A DNA stretch of 64,000 nt, from positions 1 to 64,000 of the forward strand of contig JBHELQ010000064.1 of assembly GCA_046262995.1 (NCBI GenBank), written 5' to 3'. Shown here one piece after another: positions 23,790 to 33,080 of this stretch. Each line of letters opens with the position of its first letter. The stretch's first letter is position 1. Below the pieces are notes generated by a model. The model was not told where the DNA came from. It did no database searches and saw nothing but the letters and a program-made list of their open reading frames with translations. The DNA is from JBHELQ01 sp046262995 (GTDB lineage: Bacteria; Actinomycetota; Thermoleophilia; Solirubrobacterales; Thermoleophilaceae). The position numbers and the translations under genes were made by a program.

Positions 23790-25748
23790 GTGGTCCTCGG
23801 GGTCGACGTCGGCGGCACCTTCACCGACGCCGCGCTGCTCGCGGGCGAGCAGCTCGTAACGGCGAAGGCGCCCACCACCCCGGACGACCAGTCGCGCGGG
23901 GTGATCGCGGCGGTCGAGCAGGCGCTCGACCGGGCGGGCATCGACGCGGCCGAGGTCGAGCGCTTCGTGCACGGCATGACGGTCGGCACGAACGCCCTGC
24001 TCGAGCGCCGGGTCGCGCGCACCGCTCTGCTCGCCACCGAGGGGTTTACCGACCTGGAGGAGCTCGGGCGTCAGGCACGCGCCGAGCTGTACCGGCTGTG
24101 CGCGGGCCACCCACCGCCGCTCGTCCCGCCGGAGCGACGGATCCCGGTGCCGGAGCGCAGCGGGCCGGAGGGGGTGCTCCAGCCGCTCGATGAGCAGGCG
24201 CTGCGGCGGTCTCTGGCCGGGGCAGAGTTCGAGGCCGCCGCCGTCTGCCTCCTGTGGGGCTTTCGCCACCCTGGTCACGAGCGCCGCGTGGCCGAGCTCG
24301 TACGCGAGCTGCAACCGCGGGCGCACGTCTCCACCTCGCACGAGACCGCGGGCGTCTTTCGCGAGTACGAGCGCTGCGCCACGACCGTGGTCGACGCCGC
24401 CCTCTCTCCCCTCCTGCGCGGCTACCTCGAGCGACTGGGCGAGCGCACCGGTGAGGCCGGCCTGCCCGCGCCGGAGGTGATGCTGTCGAGCGGCGGGGTC
24501 GCCGACGCGGAGCTGGCCGCGCGCCACGCCTCCTGGACCGTGCTCTCCGGGCCGGCCGGGGGCGCGGTCGGGGCGGCGCGAATGGCGGCCCTGGCCGGAG
24601 TGGGCGACGCCGTCGGGCTGGACATGGGCGGAACCTCCTGCGACGTGTCGGTGGCGCTCGACGGGCAGGTCGCCGTAGGCGGCGGCCGCGACGTCGGCGG
24701 TCGCGCCCTCGCGCTGCCCATGGTGGACGTGCACACCGTCGGTGCCGGCGGCGGCAGCATCGCGTGGCGCGATGCCGGTGGAGCACTGCGGGTGGGCCCG
24801 CGCTCCGCGGGGGCCGACCCCGGCCCGGCTTGCTACGGCCGCGGCGGCGAGCGCCCCACCGTGACGGACGCCAACCTGCTGCTCGGGTACCTCGACGCCG
24901 ACTCCCCGCTCGCCGGCGACGTTCGGCTGGACCGCGGAGCCGCCGAGCGCGCGGTGGGCGGATTGGCATGGCAGCTCGGGCTGTCGCCCGAGCAGACCGC
25001 TGCCGGCGTCGTGCGTGTGGCGAGCGCGGAGATGGCGCAGGCGGTGCGGGTCGTGACGGTCGAGCGCGGCATCGACCCGCGCGAGCTCGCCCTTGTCGCA
25101 TTCGGCGGGGCGGGTCCCCTGCACGCCGCTTCGATCGCCGCAGAGCTGGGAATGACCCGTGTCGTCGTGCCCGCGGTCTCGGGAGTGCTGTCGGCGCTTG
25201 GGCTGGTGGTATCCGAGCGGCGCAGAGACCTGGTCGAGAGCGTGCTGGCCGGCGGTCCCGACATCGGGGCCGCGGCGGCCGATGCCGTAGAGCGCCTGGC
25301 GCGACAGGGCCGTCGTGAGCTTGGAGACGAACTGGCGGAGCTGCGGGTCAGCTACGACCTGCGCTACGCGGGCCAGGCGTTCGAGTTGTCTATCGAGGGC
25401 GACCCGGCGCCTGACCCTGCCGAGCTGAGGAAGGCGTTCGACAGCGCCCACGCCGAGCGCTACGGCTACGACGACCCTGACGCCGAGCTGGAGCTCGTGA
25501 CCGTGCGCGTCGCCGTGGCACTCCCGGGCGCCGAGCCTCGACCGGTCGAGGAGCGAGCCGCGGAGGAGCGCGGGACACGCCCGGCGCGCTTCGACGGCGA
25601 GCTGGTCGAGACGCGCGTCTTCGGCGCGGGCGCGGCGGAGCTCGAGGGCCCAGCCGTGGTCGAGCTCCCGGGGGCGACGCTGGTGGTGCCGCCCGACTGG
25701 CGGGCACGCGCCGGCGGCGACAACGTCCGGATGGAGCGCGACGCATGA
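23790..25748 (+). CDS. hyuA: Hydantoinase/oxoprolinase subunit A
   Basis: The 652-residue protein has the ASKHA-fold ATPase signature GVDVGGTFTDAAL at the start, the HGMTVGTNALLERR and SGPAGGAVGA blocks, and a second phosphate motif GLDMGGTSCDVSVA. Together with subunit B such enzymes open hydantoin, oxoproline or N-methylhydantoin rings with ATP, or carboxylate acetone/acetophenone. No biotin or transport genes narrow this down. Its stop overlaps the ATG of the B subunit by four bases. Confidence 0.92.
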   Translation: MVLGVDVGGTFTDAALLAGEQLVTAKAPTTPDDQSRGVIAAVEQALDRAGIDAAEVERFVHGMTVGTNALLERRVARTALLATEGFTDLEELGRQARAELYRLCAGHPPPLVPPERRIPVPERSGPEGVLQPLDEQALRRSLAGAEFEAAAVCLLWGFRHPGHERRVAELVRELQPRAHVSTSHETAGVFREYERCATTVVDAALSPLLRGYLERLGERTGEAGLPAPEVMLSSGGVADAELAARHASWTVLSGPAGGAVGAARMAALAGVGDAVGLDMGGTSCDVSVALDGQVAVGGGRDVGGRALALPMVDVHTVGAGGGSIAWRDAGGALRVGPRSAGADPGPACYGRGGERPTVTDANLLLGYLDADSPLAGDVRLDRGAAERAVGGLAWQLGLSPEQTAAGVVRVASAEMAQAVRVVTVERGIDPRELALVAFGGAGPLHAASIAAELGMTRVVVPAVSGVLSALGLVVSERRRDLVESVLAGGPDIGAAAADAVERLARQGRRELGDELAELRVSYDLRYAGQAFELSIEGDPAPDPAELRKAFDSAHAERYGYDDPDAELELVTVRVAVALPGAEPRPVEERAAEERGTRPARFDGELVETRVFGAGAAELEGPAVVELPGATLVVPPDWRARAGGDNVRMERDA

Positions 25749-27235
25749 CGAACCTCGACCCGATCGCGCTCCAGGTCATGGTCGGCGCCCTGCGCTCGGC
25801 CTGCGAGGAGATGGGCGCCGTGCTCGTGCGCTCGGCCCACTCGGCCAACATCAAGGAGCGCCGTGATGCGTCCACCGCGCTCTTCGACGAGCGCGGGCAG
25901 ATGGCGATGCAGGCGGAGCACATACCGGTGCACCTCGGGGCGATGCCGTCGGCGGTGGCCGCGGTGCTCTACGAGGATCACCGCCCCGGCCGGGCGTGGG
26001 TCCTGAACGACCCGTATCGCGGCGGCACCCATCTGCCCGACATCACCGTCGTCACGCCGGTCTTCGTCGGCGACGCGCTGTGCGGGTTTGCCGCAAGCCG
26101 CGCCCACCACGCCGACGTCGGCGCCCCGGAGCCGGGCAGCATGCCGGCCGATTCGCGCACGCTCGACGACGAGGGCGTGGTGATCCCGCCGAGCCCCCTG
26201 GACGAGGAGCTGCTGCACGAGCTGGCCGCGCGGATGCGCAACCCCGAACAGCGGCGCGCCGACCTGCGTGCCCAGCTGGCCGCCAACCGGAGCGGCGCCG
26301 CCCGGCTGACGGCGCTCGCCGACCGCTTCGGCCTCGACACGCTCAGGTCCGCGATGCGCGAGACGCTGGACTACGCGGAGAGGCGCACTCGCGACCGCAT
26401 CGCCGCGCTCGACGACGGCACACGCGAGGCGCGCGACGTGCTCGAGGCGACCGACTCGGACCTCGAGCTGCGCCTGCGGGCCACGGTGAAAGGCGACGAG
26501 CTGACCCTGGACTTCGAGGGCTCGGCCGGACAGCACGATGGCAATCTGAACTGCCCACTGCCGGTCACGCTGTCGGCGTGCTACTTCGCTCTCCGCGTGC
26601 TGACCGATCCCGATGTCCCTCCCTGCGCGGGCGCATACCGTCCGCTGACCGTCGCCGCTCCCGAGGGGTCGCTCTTGAACGCCCGTCCGCCAGCCGCCGT
26701 CGCAGCGGGCAACGTCGAGACCTCCTCCCGCGTCGCGGATCTCGTGCTGGCCGCGTTCGGGCACGCGCTGGGGCAGGGGACGATGAACAACCTGACGCTC
26801 GGGAACGAGCACCGCAGCTTCACCTACTACGAGACGCTCGGGGGCGGCCAGGGCGCGTGCCCGGACGCCGACGGACCGAGCGCCGTGCACGTCGCGATGT
26901 CGAACACGCTCAACACCCCGCTGGAGGCACTCGAGCTCGAGTTCCCCCTGCGCGCGGTCGAGTACGCGCTGCGTCGCGGCTCGGGCGGCTCGGGGACGCG
27001 GCGCGGCGGCGACGGCGTCGTGCGCGAGCTAGAGGCGCTGACGGAGATGCGCTTCTCGCTGATCAGCGAGCGCCGGCGGCACGGTCCTCCTGGAGCGCAG
27101 GGCGGCGAGCCGGGCGCGGCTGGTAGGAACCTGCTGAACGGGGAGGAGCTGCCGGGCAAGTGCTCCGGGCGGCTCGGCCCCGGCGACAGGCTGCGGATCG
27201 AAACGCCGGGAGGTGGCGGACATGGAAGGACCTGA
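25745..27235 (+). CDS. hyuB: Hydantoinase/oxoprolinase subunit B
   Basis: The 496-residue partner of HyuA begins with DPIALQVMVGAL and contains RSAHSANIKERRDAS, NDPYRGGTHLPDI, the HHADVGAPEPGSM metal-site segment, the mid-chain NLNCPLPVT and the C-terminal RIETPGGGGHG, all typical of HyuB. Full length for the family. It overlaps the following dehydrogenase by about 14 bases, so the three genes form one operon. Confidence 0.92.
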   Translation: MTNLDPIALQVMVGALRSACEEMGAVLVRSAHSANIKERRDASTALFDERGQMAMQAEHIPVHLGAMPSAVAAVLYEDHRPGRAWVLNDPYRGGTHLPDITVVTPVFVGDALCGFAASRAHHADVGAPEPGSMPADSRTLDDEGVVIPPSPLDEELLHELAARMRNPEQRRADLRAQLAANRSGAARLTALADRFGLDTLRSAMRETLDYAERRTRDRIAALDDGTREARDVLEATDSDLELRLRATVKGDELTLDFEGSAGQHDGNLNCPLPVTLSACYFALRVLTDPDVPPCAGAYRPLTVAAPEGSLLNARPPAAVAAGNVETSSRVADLVLAAFGHALGQGTMNNLTLGNEHRSFTYYETLGGGQGACPDADGPSAVHVAMSNTLNTPLEALELEFPLRAVEYALRRGSGGSGTRRGGDGVVRELEALTEMRFSLISERRRHGPPGAQGGEPGAAGRNLLNGEELPGKCSGRLGPGDRLRIETPGGGGHGRT

Positions 27236-28109
27236 GCGCGTGGCGTTCCTGGGGCTGGGGATCATGGGCTGGCCGATGGCGGCGAACCTGGCGCGGGCCG
27301 GGGTCGAGTTGTCGGTCTGGACTCACAGCGCCGGGAAGGCGGAGCGCTTCGCCGCGGACCACGGCGCCCGCGCCTGCGCCACCCCGGCCGAGGCGGCCGC
27401 TGAGGCCGATGCGGCCATCAGCATGGTGGTGGACGCGCCCGAGGTCGAGAGCGTGCTGCTGGGCGAGGCCGGCGCGGCGGAGGGCCTCGCCGCCGGCTCG
27501 CTCTGCATCGACATGTCGACGATCGCGCCGACAGCGAGTCGCGCGATCGGCGCGCGGCTGGGCGCCCAGGGCATCGAGCTGGTGGACGCTCCGGTCACGG
27601 GCTCGCGGCCGAAGGCGGAGGACGGCACGCTGACGATCATGGCGGGCGGGGACGAGGCCGCGTTCGAGCGCGCGCATCCGCTGTTCGAGGCGATGGGAGA
27701 GCGGATCGTCAGGGTGGGCCCGCAGGGCCACGGCGAGATGGCCAAGGTGATCGCCAACACCGTGGCGGCGATCAACGCGGCTGCGGTCGCGGAGGCCCTG
27801 ACGATGGTCCGCAGGGCCGGCCTCGACGCCAAGGCCTGGCTCGAGGTGGCCCGCGCCGGCTCGAGCGGCTCGACGATGCTCGAGCTGAAGGCGGAGCCGA
27901 TGCTGGAGCGCGACTTCGAGCCGCTGTTCAAGCTGGACCACATGCTCAAGGACGTGCGCCACTGCCTGGCGGAGGCGCGCGCTCTCGGCGTCGAGCTGCG
28001 CCTGGCCGGCCTGGCGGAGGGCCTCTACTCGGAAGCTGCCGCGGCCGGCGCGGGAGAGGCCGACTTCGCCGCCGTGATCGCAGTCCCCGAGCGGGCTGCG
28101 GGCCTGTAG
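27222..28109 (+). CDS. NAD(P)-dependent beta-hydroxyacid dehydrogenase (3-hydroxyisobutyrate dehydrogenase family)
   Basis: The 295-residue protein has the N-terminal Rossmann motif GLGIMGWPMAANL, the substrate-site DAPVTGSRPKAEDGTL, and the catalytic-lysine region GHGEMAKVIANTV. Members reduce or oxidise 3-hydroxyisobutyrate, tartronate semialdehyde, or imines. ATG at 27222 has GGGAGG eight bases upstream. Position behind hyuAB suggests it works on the acid released by that enzyme. Confidence 0.87.
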   Translation: MEGPERVAFLGLGIMGWPMAANLARAGVELSVWTHSAGKAERFAADHGARACATPAEAAAEADAAISMVVDAPEVESVLLGEAGAAEGLAAGSLCIDMSTIAPTASRAIGARLGAQGIELVDAPVTGSRPKAEDGTLTIMAGGDEAAFERAHPLFEAMGERIVRVGPQGHGEMAKVIANTVAAINAAAVAEALTMVRRAGLDAKAWLEVARAGSSGSTMLELKAEPMLERDFEPLFKLDHMLKDVRHCLAEARALGVELRLAGLAEGLYSEAAAAGAGEADFAAVIAVPERAAGL

Positions 28110-28165
28110 CACGTGGCATAAGTCACGTAATTTCGCTTGAAACGCGCGTCCCGTTTCGCTAACAA
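28110..28165 (+). promoter_or_regulatory. Strong sigma70-type promoter with upstream inverted repeat, ahead of the DUF1802 gene
   Basis: TTGAAA (28137-28142), a 17-base spacer and TAACAA (28160-28165) form the best consensus promoter in the window. Upstream, ACGTG-N8-CACGT (28111-28128) is a possible operator or activator site. Transcription would start near 28172, only about 60 bases before the gene, and run straight into a terminator-like hairpin. Confidence 0.65.
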
Positions 28166-28196
28166 TGGCCGTCCCGCGCCGCCGCCGGCGGCCGTG

Positions 28197-28227
28197 CCCG
28201 GGCAACAGCCCGGGGTCTTCTCTTTTT
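28197..28227 (+). terminator. Intrinsic terminator-like hairpin 4 bases before the DUF1802 start
   Basis: CCCGGGC-AACA-GCCCGGG (7 bp) is followed by GTCTTCTCTTTTT, a proper U-rich tail. A second hairpin (GCCGCC-GCC-GGCGGC) sits just before it. Because the hairpin lies between the promoter and the ATG at 28232, it could attenuate the gene or end a ~55-base leader RNA. Confidence 0.75.
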
Positions 28228-28231
28228 CGCC

Positions 28232-28861
28232 ATGCCAGTCGCCTTAAAAGAATGGGCTGTGACCGTGCGCGCCCTCGCCGAGGGCGAGCAGCTCCTGACC
28301 CTCCGAAAGGGCGGAATCCGCGAGGAGAACAAGCACTTCGAGATCGAGCACGACCGCTTCTTCCTCTATCCGACCTTCGATCACCAGCGCAACGACCTGG
28401 TCCGGCAGTCGCACATGCCGGAGCTCGGCCGGGCGCTCGAGGAGGGCGTCTGGGCCGACGGAGAGCCGCCCTCGCGTGCGCTGCTCGAGGACGGCGGCAT
28501 TCCGCAGCCGGACCGGGTGCGGATCCGGGCGTGGGCCGAGGTGGCCGCGAGCTATCTCATCACCGACCCGCGCTGCATCGACGCGCTCTCGCCGTACTAC
28601 ATCTGGACCAGCGACTATGCGGAGAAGCGCCTGGCCTGGAAGCGCCGCCATCCGCTGCATGTGATCGTGCTTCGCACCTACCGCATACCGCGGCCCGTGA
28701 CGGTCAAGGTGCGGCCCGAGTACCACGGCTGCCGCTCGTGGATCGAGCTCCACCGGGAGCTCCCGTTCGAGGGCACTCCGGTGCTGGCCGACGAGGAGTT
28801 CGACCGTGCGGCCGGCGAGATCGAGGCCATAGCCTCGGACGCCGTCCCGGCGCTGGCCTGA
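28232..28861 (+). CDS. DUF1802 family protein
   Basis: The 209-residue protein starts with the family signature ALKEWAVTVRALAEGEQLLTLRKGGIREE, followed by FLYPTFDHQR and a middle part with VRIRAWAEVAASYLITDP. DUF1802 proteins are cytosolic and of unknown function, seen in cyanobacteria, Deinococcus and actinobacteria. The ATG at 28232 comes directly after a terminator-like hairpin, with no ribosome site, which implies unusual expression control. Confidence 0.85.
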   Translation: MPVALKEWAVTVRALAEGEQLLTLRKGGIREENKHFEIEHDRFFLYPTFDHQRNDLVRQSHMPELGRALEEGVWADGEPPSRALLEDGGIPQPDRVRIRAWAEVAASYLITDPRCIDALSPYYIWTSDYAEKRLAWKRRHPLHVIVLRTYRIPRPVTVKVRPEYHGCRSWIELHRELPFEGTPVLADEEFDRAAGEIEAIASDAVPALA

Positions 28862-28896
28862 TCACGGGCGCGGCGTAGGGCGCCCGCGGTTCCGCC

Positions 28897-29646
28897 GTGG
28901 CCTGGGTGGAGTCGCAGTCCCTCTCGTTCGCCGCGCGCCACGAGGCCGAGGACGCCGATGCCGCCGCCCGCGTGCTCGACGCGCTCGAGGGTTTCCGCGA
29001 GCGCCTGTCGGGCCTGTTCGAGCGGACGCCATACGACATCGCCGTCGTGATCCACCCCCGCCCGCTCATGCTGGTGCTCGCCCATCCCTGGCTTCCCCTC
29101 GCGCGGATGGTGGCGACCCCCGCGAGCCGCCGCTACTTCGCGGGCTGGTTCACCGCCCGCGAGATCCACGTCCTCGCGCCCGCGGCGCTGGAGCGTCGCG
29201 CCTCATCGGTGCCCGGCTCGCGCCAGGCGCTGCTCCTGACCCCGGAGCACGAGTACGCCCACCTCGTGCTCGGCGCGAACAACCCCGACCTGCCACCGCC
29301 GTTCACCGTGGCGGCGTTCAGGCGCTACGTGCGCTGGGCCTGGCTCTGCGAAGGGGCTGCCAGTCACCTGGCCGGGCAGGTCCCCCACCTGCGAGCGGCG
29401 ATCGCGCGGCGGCTGCGCGAGGGCGGTCGACCCGCCTTCCCGCCCTCGGCGGGTGACGCCCAGCTCCTCGGCGGGACGGTCTTCACGCTGCTCGAGCGAG
29501 AACGCGGGGCCGAGGCCGTCGTGGAGCTCGCACGGAGCCGGCTGGACCATCCTCCACAGGCGCTGCTCGCCGGTGCGTTCGGTCGCGAGGCCGCGGCGGT
29601 GGAGCGCGACTGGCGCGGCTACTTGGGCTCGCTCAGGGCGGCCTGA
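28897..29646 (+). CDS. Gluzincin-like metallopeptidase homologue
   Basis: A 249-residue protein with the zinc motif HEYAH (118-122, HExxH) and, 30 residues further, a Glu in WLCEGAASHLAG (Glu152), the spacing of peptidase families of the MA clan. No signal peptide or membrane segment is evident, so it is probably intracellular. The rest is Ala/Arg-rich and not recognisable. The 3' end overlaps the convergent diguanylate cyclase gene by 28 bases. Confidence 0.6.
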   Translation: MAWVESQSLSFAARHEAEDADAAARVLDALEGFRERLSGLFERTPYDIAVVIHPRPLMLVLAHPWLPLARMVATPASRRYFAGWFTAREIHVLAPAALERRASSVPGSRQALLLTPEHEYAHLVLGANNPDLPPPFTVAAFRRYVRWAWLCEGAASHLAGQVPHLRAAIARRLREGGRPAFPPSAGDAQLLGGTVFTLLERERGAEAVVELARSRLDHPPQALLAGAFGREAAAVERDWRGYLGSLRAA

Positions 29647-31241
29647 AGCTCGGCGTCCAGCTCCCCGCCCGTGCCCGACCCGAACAGCGGCAGCGCGGAG
29701 GCGCCGAGGACCTCGCCTCGCACGCCTTGATGCTTGCCGTAGAGGAGCGCGCCGTCGGCACGCTCGATCAAGCGCTCCGCCCGCTCGCCGGCCCGCCACT
29801 CGGCCACCCCCGCCGTCGCACCGGTTCGCGCGCCCGGATCGAGGTCGGAGAGCGCGCCGGCAAGCTGCTGGACGGCCCGCGATGCGACCTGCCGGGCGTC
29901 GTCCTCGCCCGCGTCGAGCGCCAGGATCGCGAACTCGTCGCCGCCATAGCGCGCGACGTGGTCGTACGGCCGGACGGCCTGGCGCAGTGCCTGGCCGACC
30001 CGCCGCAGGACCTCGTCGCCGGCAAGGTGGCCATGGCGCTCGTTCACCTGCTTGAAGTCATCGAGGTCGACGAGGGCGAGCGAGAGGCTGTTGCCGGTCC
30101 TGGCCGAGCGCTCCAGCTCGCGGCCCAGCGTGCGCTGGAAGGCGGCCCTGTTGAGGCAGCCCGTGAGCGCGTCGGTGCGGGCGGCGCGCGCAAGCCCCGC
30201 GTGCGCCGTGGCGTTGGAGCAGGCGGCGGCGGCCAGGTCGGCGAACGCCGCGAGCAGGCTCAGGTGCTCGGGCGTCACGACGAAGGGCCGCCTGTAGACG
30301 ACCGTGAGCGCGCCGCGGAGCTCGCCGTCCCACCGCATGGGCACGGAAAGGCCGCTGCGCACGTCGCTCAGGAAGGACAGCTCCGGTCGCCCGGCCATCC
30401 CCTGGTAGTCGTTGGTCAGCATCGCCTCGTCGCGCTCGACGACCTTCCCCGCGAGACCCTCACCGGCCCGCAGCCGGGACCCGATGGCGTCGAACGGCAG
30501 CCCGTACACGGCCTTGGCCCGCAGTCCGTGCTCCGCGTCGCCCACGTAGACGGCCGCGCCGCCGGCCTGAAGGATGCTCGTGGCCTCTTCACAGATGCTT
30601 ACAAGCACCCGGTTCAGGTCGAGCGTCTGATTGAGCGTCTTGGCGGCTCGGGCCAGGGCGGCCTGGCGCGCCGTGCGCGCGCTCGTCTCACGCGCAAGCC
30701 GGAGCTGGGCGAGGCCGGCACCGGCCGCCGACGCGAAGGCCCGGGCCACCCCGAGCTCGTCCTCCGAGGGTCGCGGCTGGTCCAGCAGCACCAGGACCTG
30801 GCGGACGGACTCCGAGGGGGGCAGCTCCAGCAGCAGCGCTCCCGCCTGGGTGGGCAGGCCCAGCGCCAGGCAGAGCCTGGACGCGGCCTCGCCCCCTGTC
30901 CAGAGGTACGGCGCGCCGGAACGGCTGAGCTCGGCTAGAGGGGGAAGCTTCTCGAGCCCGGGCAGAGCCAGGCTGTGCTCCCTCCGCGGGAACATTCCGG
31001 TCACCTCGAGAGGGGCGTCAGGGCCTTCCGCGCTCAGCAGGACAGCGGTGGGGACCCGAAAGAAGCGCTGGGCTTCGGTGGCGAGCAACTCGCCGACATC
31101 GACTCCATCCGCCTGGCCCGCGCCGTCCAGGAGAGCCGCAAGGGCGCGCATCGCCTCCGCGGCATCGCCGAAGCCTGCCTGGGGGGCGGTGTGCTTCGTA
31201 GGGCGCTGGGAGGGCAGCGAACGGGACACTTCACCGCCCAC
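29619..31241 (-). CDS. GAF-GGDEF diguanylate cyclase
   Basis: A 540-residue soluble protein: an N-terminal GAF-like region (about 25-185), a helical linker, a clear GAF domain (about 200-350) and a C-terminal GGDEF domain with intact active site RYGGDEF (433-437). The product-inhibition I-site RPYD lies five residues before it, so feedback by c-di-GMP is expected. No EAL domain. The start is GTG at 31241. The GAF ligands are unknown. Confidence 0.92.
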   Translation of the reverse strand: MGGEVSRSLPSQRPTKHTAPQAGFGDAAEAMRALAALLDGAGQADGVDVGELLATEAQRFFRVPTAVLLSAEGPDAPLEVTGMFPRREHSLALPGLEKLPPLAELSRSGAPYLWTGGEAASRLCLALGLPTQAGALLLELPPSESVRQVLVLLDQPRPSEDELGVARAFASAAGAGLAQLRLARETSARTARQAALARAAKTLNQTLDLNRVLVSICEEATSILQAGGAAVYVGDAEHGLRAKAVYGLPFDAIGSRLRAGEGLAGKVVERDEAMLTNDYQGMAGRPELSFLSDVRSGLSVPMRWDGELRGALTVVYRRPFVVTPEHLSLLAAFADLAAAACSNATAHAGLARAARTDALTGCLNRAAFQRTLGRELERSARTGNSLSLALVDLDDFKQVNERHGHLAGDEVLRRVGQALRQAVRPYDHVARYGGDEFAILALDAGEDDARQVASRAVQQLAGALSDLDPGARTGATAGVAEWRAGERAERLIERADGALLYGKHQGVRGEVLGASALPLFGSGTGGELDAELQAALSEPK

Positions 31242-31292
31242 TATCGGCAGGTACGACCCCCGACTTGAGCCGAATCGCGTTTTTTTGGCCGT

Positions 31293-32513
31293 TCAGGCTT
31301 CGACCGGCTCGCGCGCCTTGAAGCGGTTGAGCTCGCGCACGGCGATGACCATCTTGTGGACCTCGTCCGGCCCGTCGGCGATCCGCAGCCAGCGGCCCTG
31401 GCGCCAGGAGAGCGCCAGCGGCACGTCGTCCGACATCCCCATGGCGCCGTACACCTGCATCGCGCGGTCGAGGACCTCGCCGTGCATCTGCGCCGCGGCG
31501 ACCTTGATCAGGGAGATCTGCTGCCGCGCGGCCCGCTTGCCCTCGGTGTCCATCTTCCAGGCGGCGTGGAGCACCATCAGCCGCGCGGAGTCGATCTCGA
31601 GCCTCGACTTCGCCACGAAGTCCTGCACGAACTGCTTCTTCGCGAGCGGCTCGCCGAACGACACGCGCTCGTTCGCGCGCTGGCACATCAGCTCGAAGGC
31701 TCGCTCGGCCGAACCGATCGCCCGCATGCAGTGGTGGATGCGGCCCGGACCGAGGCGATCCTGCGCGATCTCGAAGCCTGCCCCGGGCTCGCCCAGCACG
31801 CTGTCGGCCGGAACGCGGCAATCCTCGTACCGGAGCTCCCAGTGGCCGGGGCCGCCCGAGTGCCCCATGACGGGCACGGGACGAACCCCGATGAGACCGG
31901 GGTTGTCGGTCGGGACCAGGATCATGCTCGCCCGCTTGTGGGGCGCGGCCTCGGGCTCGGTGACCACCATCGCGATGGCGAGCGAGGCGCCGTTGTAGCC
32001 GGAGGTGAACCACTTGTGGCCGTTGATGACCCACTCGTCGCCGTCGAGCTCGGCGTGCGCGGCCAGGCCGGTGGGATCGGAGCCCGAGGTCTCGGGCTCA
32101 GTCATCGAGAAGCAGCTGCGGATCTCGCCCTCGAGCAGCGGGCGAAGCCAGCGCTCCTTCTGCTCCTCCGTGCCGTGCTCGGCCAGGATCTCCATGTTGC
32201 CGGTGTCCGGCGCGGCGCAGTTGAAGACCATCGGCGCGATCGGGCTGCGCCCCATCTGCTCGCAGAGCATCCCGTACTCCCAGTTTGTGAGGCCGGCGCC
32301 GTAGCGCTCGTCCGGGAGGAAGAGGTTCCAGATGCCCTCGGCCTTCGCCTGCTCGCGCAGCTCGGCTACGACGGTCGGATAGGGGACGCCCGGACCAACC
32401 TCCTCGTCGAGCGACGTGACGGCCTCGTGCTCGACCGGGTAGACGTGCTCGTCCATGAACTCCCCCATGCGCTCGAGCAGCGAGGTCACGCGGTCACTCG
32501 GCGAGAAGTCCAC
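31293..32513 (-). CDS. Acyl-CoA dehydrogenase (ACAD10/11-like)
   Basis: The 406-residue flavoprotein has the acyl-CoA dehydrogenase motifs CFSMTEPETSGSDPTGL, GDEWVINGHKWFTSG and the C-terminal ADGPDEVHKMVIAV. The stretch VYGAMGMSDDVPLALSWRQGR resembles the ACAD10/11 branch, which handles long or 4-hydroxy acyl-CoAs. It stands alone; no electron-transfer flavoprotein genes are near. Cytosolic. Confidence 0.92.
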   Translation of the reverse strand: MDFSPSDRVTSLLERMGEFMDEHVYPVEHEAVTSLDEEVGPGVPYPTVVAELREQAKAEGIWNLFLPDERYGAGLTNWEYGMLCEQMGRSPIAPMVFNCAAPDTGNMEILAEHGTEEQKERWLRPLLEGEIRSCFSMTEPETSGSDPTGLAAHAELDGDEWVINGHKWFTSGYNGASLAIAMVVTEPEAAPHKRASMILVPTDNPGLIGVRPVPVMGHSGGPGHWELRYEDCRVPADSVLGEPGAGFEIAQDRLGPGRIHHCMRAIGSAERAFELMCQRANERVSFGEPLAKKQFVQDFVAKSRLEIDSARLMVLHAAWKMDTEGKRAARQQISLIKVAAAQMHGEVLDRAMQVYGAMGMSDDVPLALSWRQGRWLRIADGPDEVHKMVIAVRELNRFKAREPVEA

Positions 32514-32564
32514 GGACGGCAGACTACCGCCCGGCCGCCGCTTCGGTCCCCCTGACCCGGCCCG

Positions 32565-33080
32565 CTAGCCGGCCGAGCCGGCCAGGAGCCACGCCAGCAG
32601 CGCGGCAAGCCCGCCGGCGCCCAGGACGGCGGCCGCCAGCCACAGCACGCGCGGTCGCTGGACCGCGCCCTCGCTCGGCGCCAGGTCCGTCTCCAGCAGG
32701 ACCTCCCTGGCCGCATCGGCGCCCGCCTGCGGGACCAGCACGTCCCTCGGGCCGGCCGCCAGGAAGTCCGGCACGTCGAACCCCGCCGTCCGCCGAAGGA
32801 CGCTCGGGACGCCCTCCTCCAGCAGGAGTCCCTGGATCAGCTCGGCCTCCGCCTGGTTGCGGCCTCCCGCCACGCGCACCAGCTCGCCCTGGGTGTAGGC
32901 GGGGTTCAGCTTGCGGGCGCGGTCGTGAGAGTCGCTCAGCGGCGCCTCGATCGCGTCGGCCCCGATGTACACGAGCGGCATGCCGCAGCGCGAGCAGAAG
33001 CGCTCGTCGAGCGGGTAGCGCAGCGCGCACGAGGGGCAGGCCAGCGGCCTACTCGACTGCGACGTCTTCCTCGTCGGCAC
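32565..33080 (-). CDS. Zinc-ribbon plus DUF2007-like protein with C-terminal membrane helix
   Basis: The 171-residue protein has an N-terminal zinc ribbon (CPSC and CSRCG, residues about 15-34), a DUF2007-like segment (GGRNQAEAELIQGLLLEEGVPSVLRR), and a C-terminal hydrophobic helix (LAAAVLGAGGLAALLAWLLAG). Tail-anchored topology is likely. GTG at 33080 overlaps the JAMM gene by about 30 bases; no better start is seen before the zinc ribbon. Function unknown. Confidence 0.65.
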   Translation of the reverse strand: MPTRKTSQSSRPLACPSCALRYPLDERFCSRCGMPLVYIGADAIEAPLSDSHDRARKLNPAYTQGELVRVAGGRNQAEAELIQGLLLEEGVPSVLRRTAGFDVPDFLAAGPRDVLVPQAGADAAREVLLETDLAPSEGAVQRPRVLWLAAAVLGAGGLAALLAWLLAGSAG

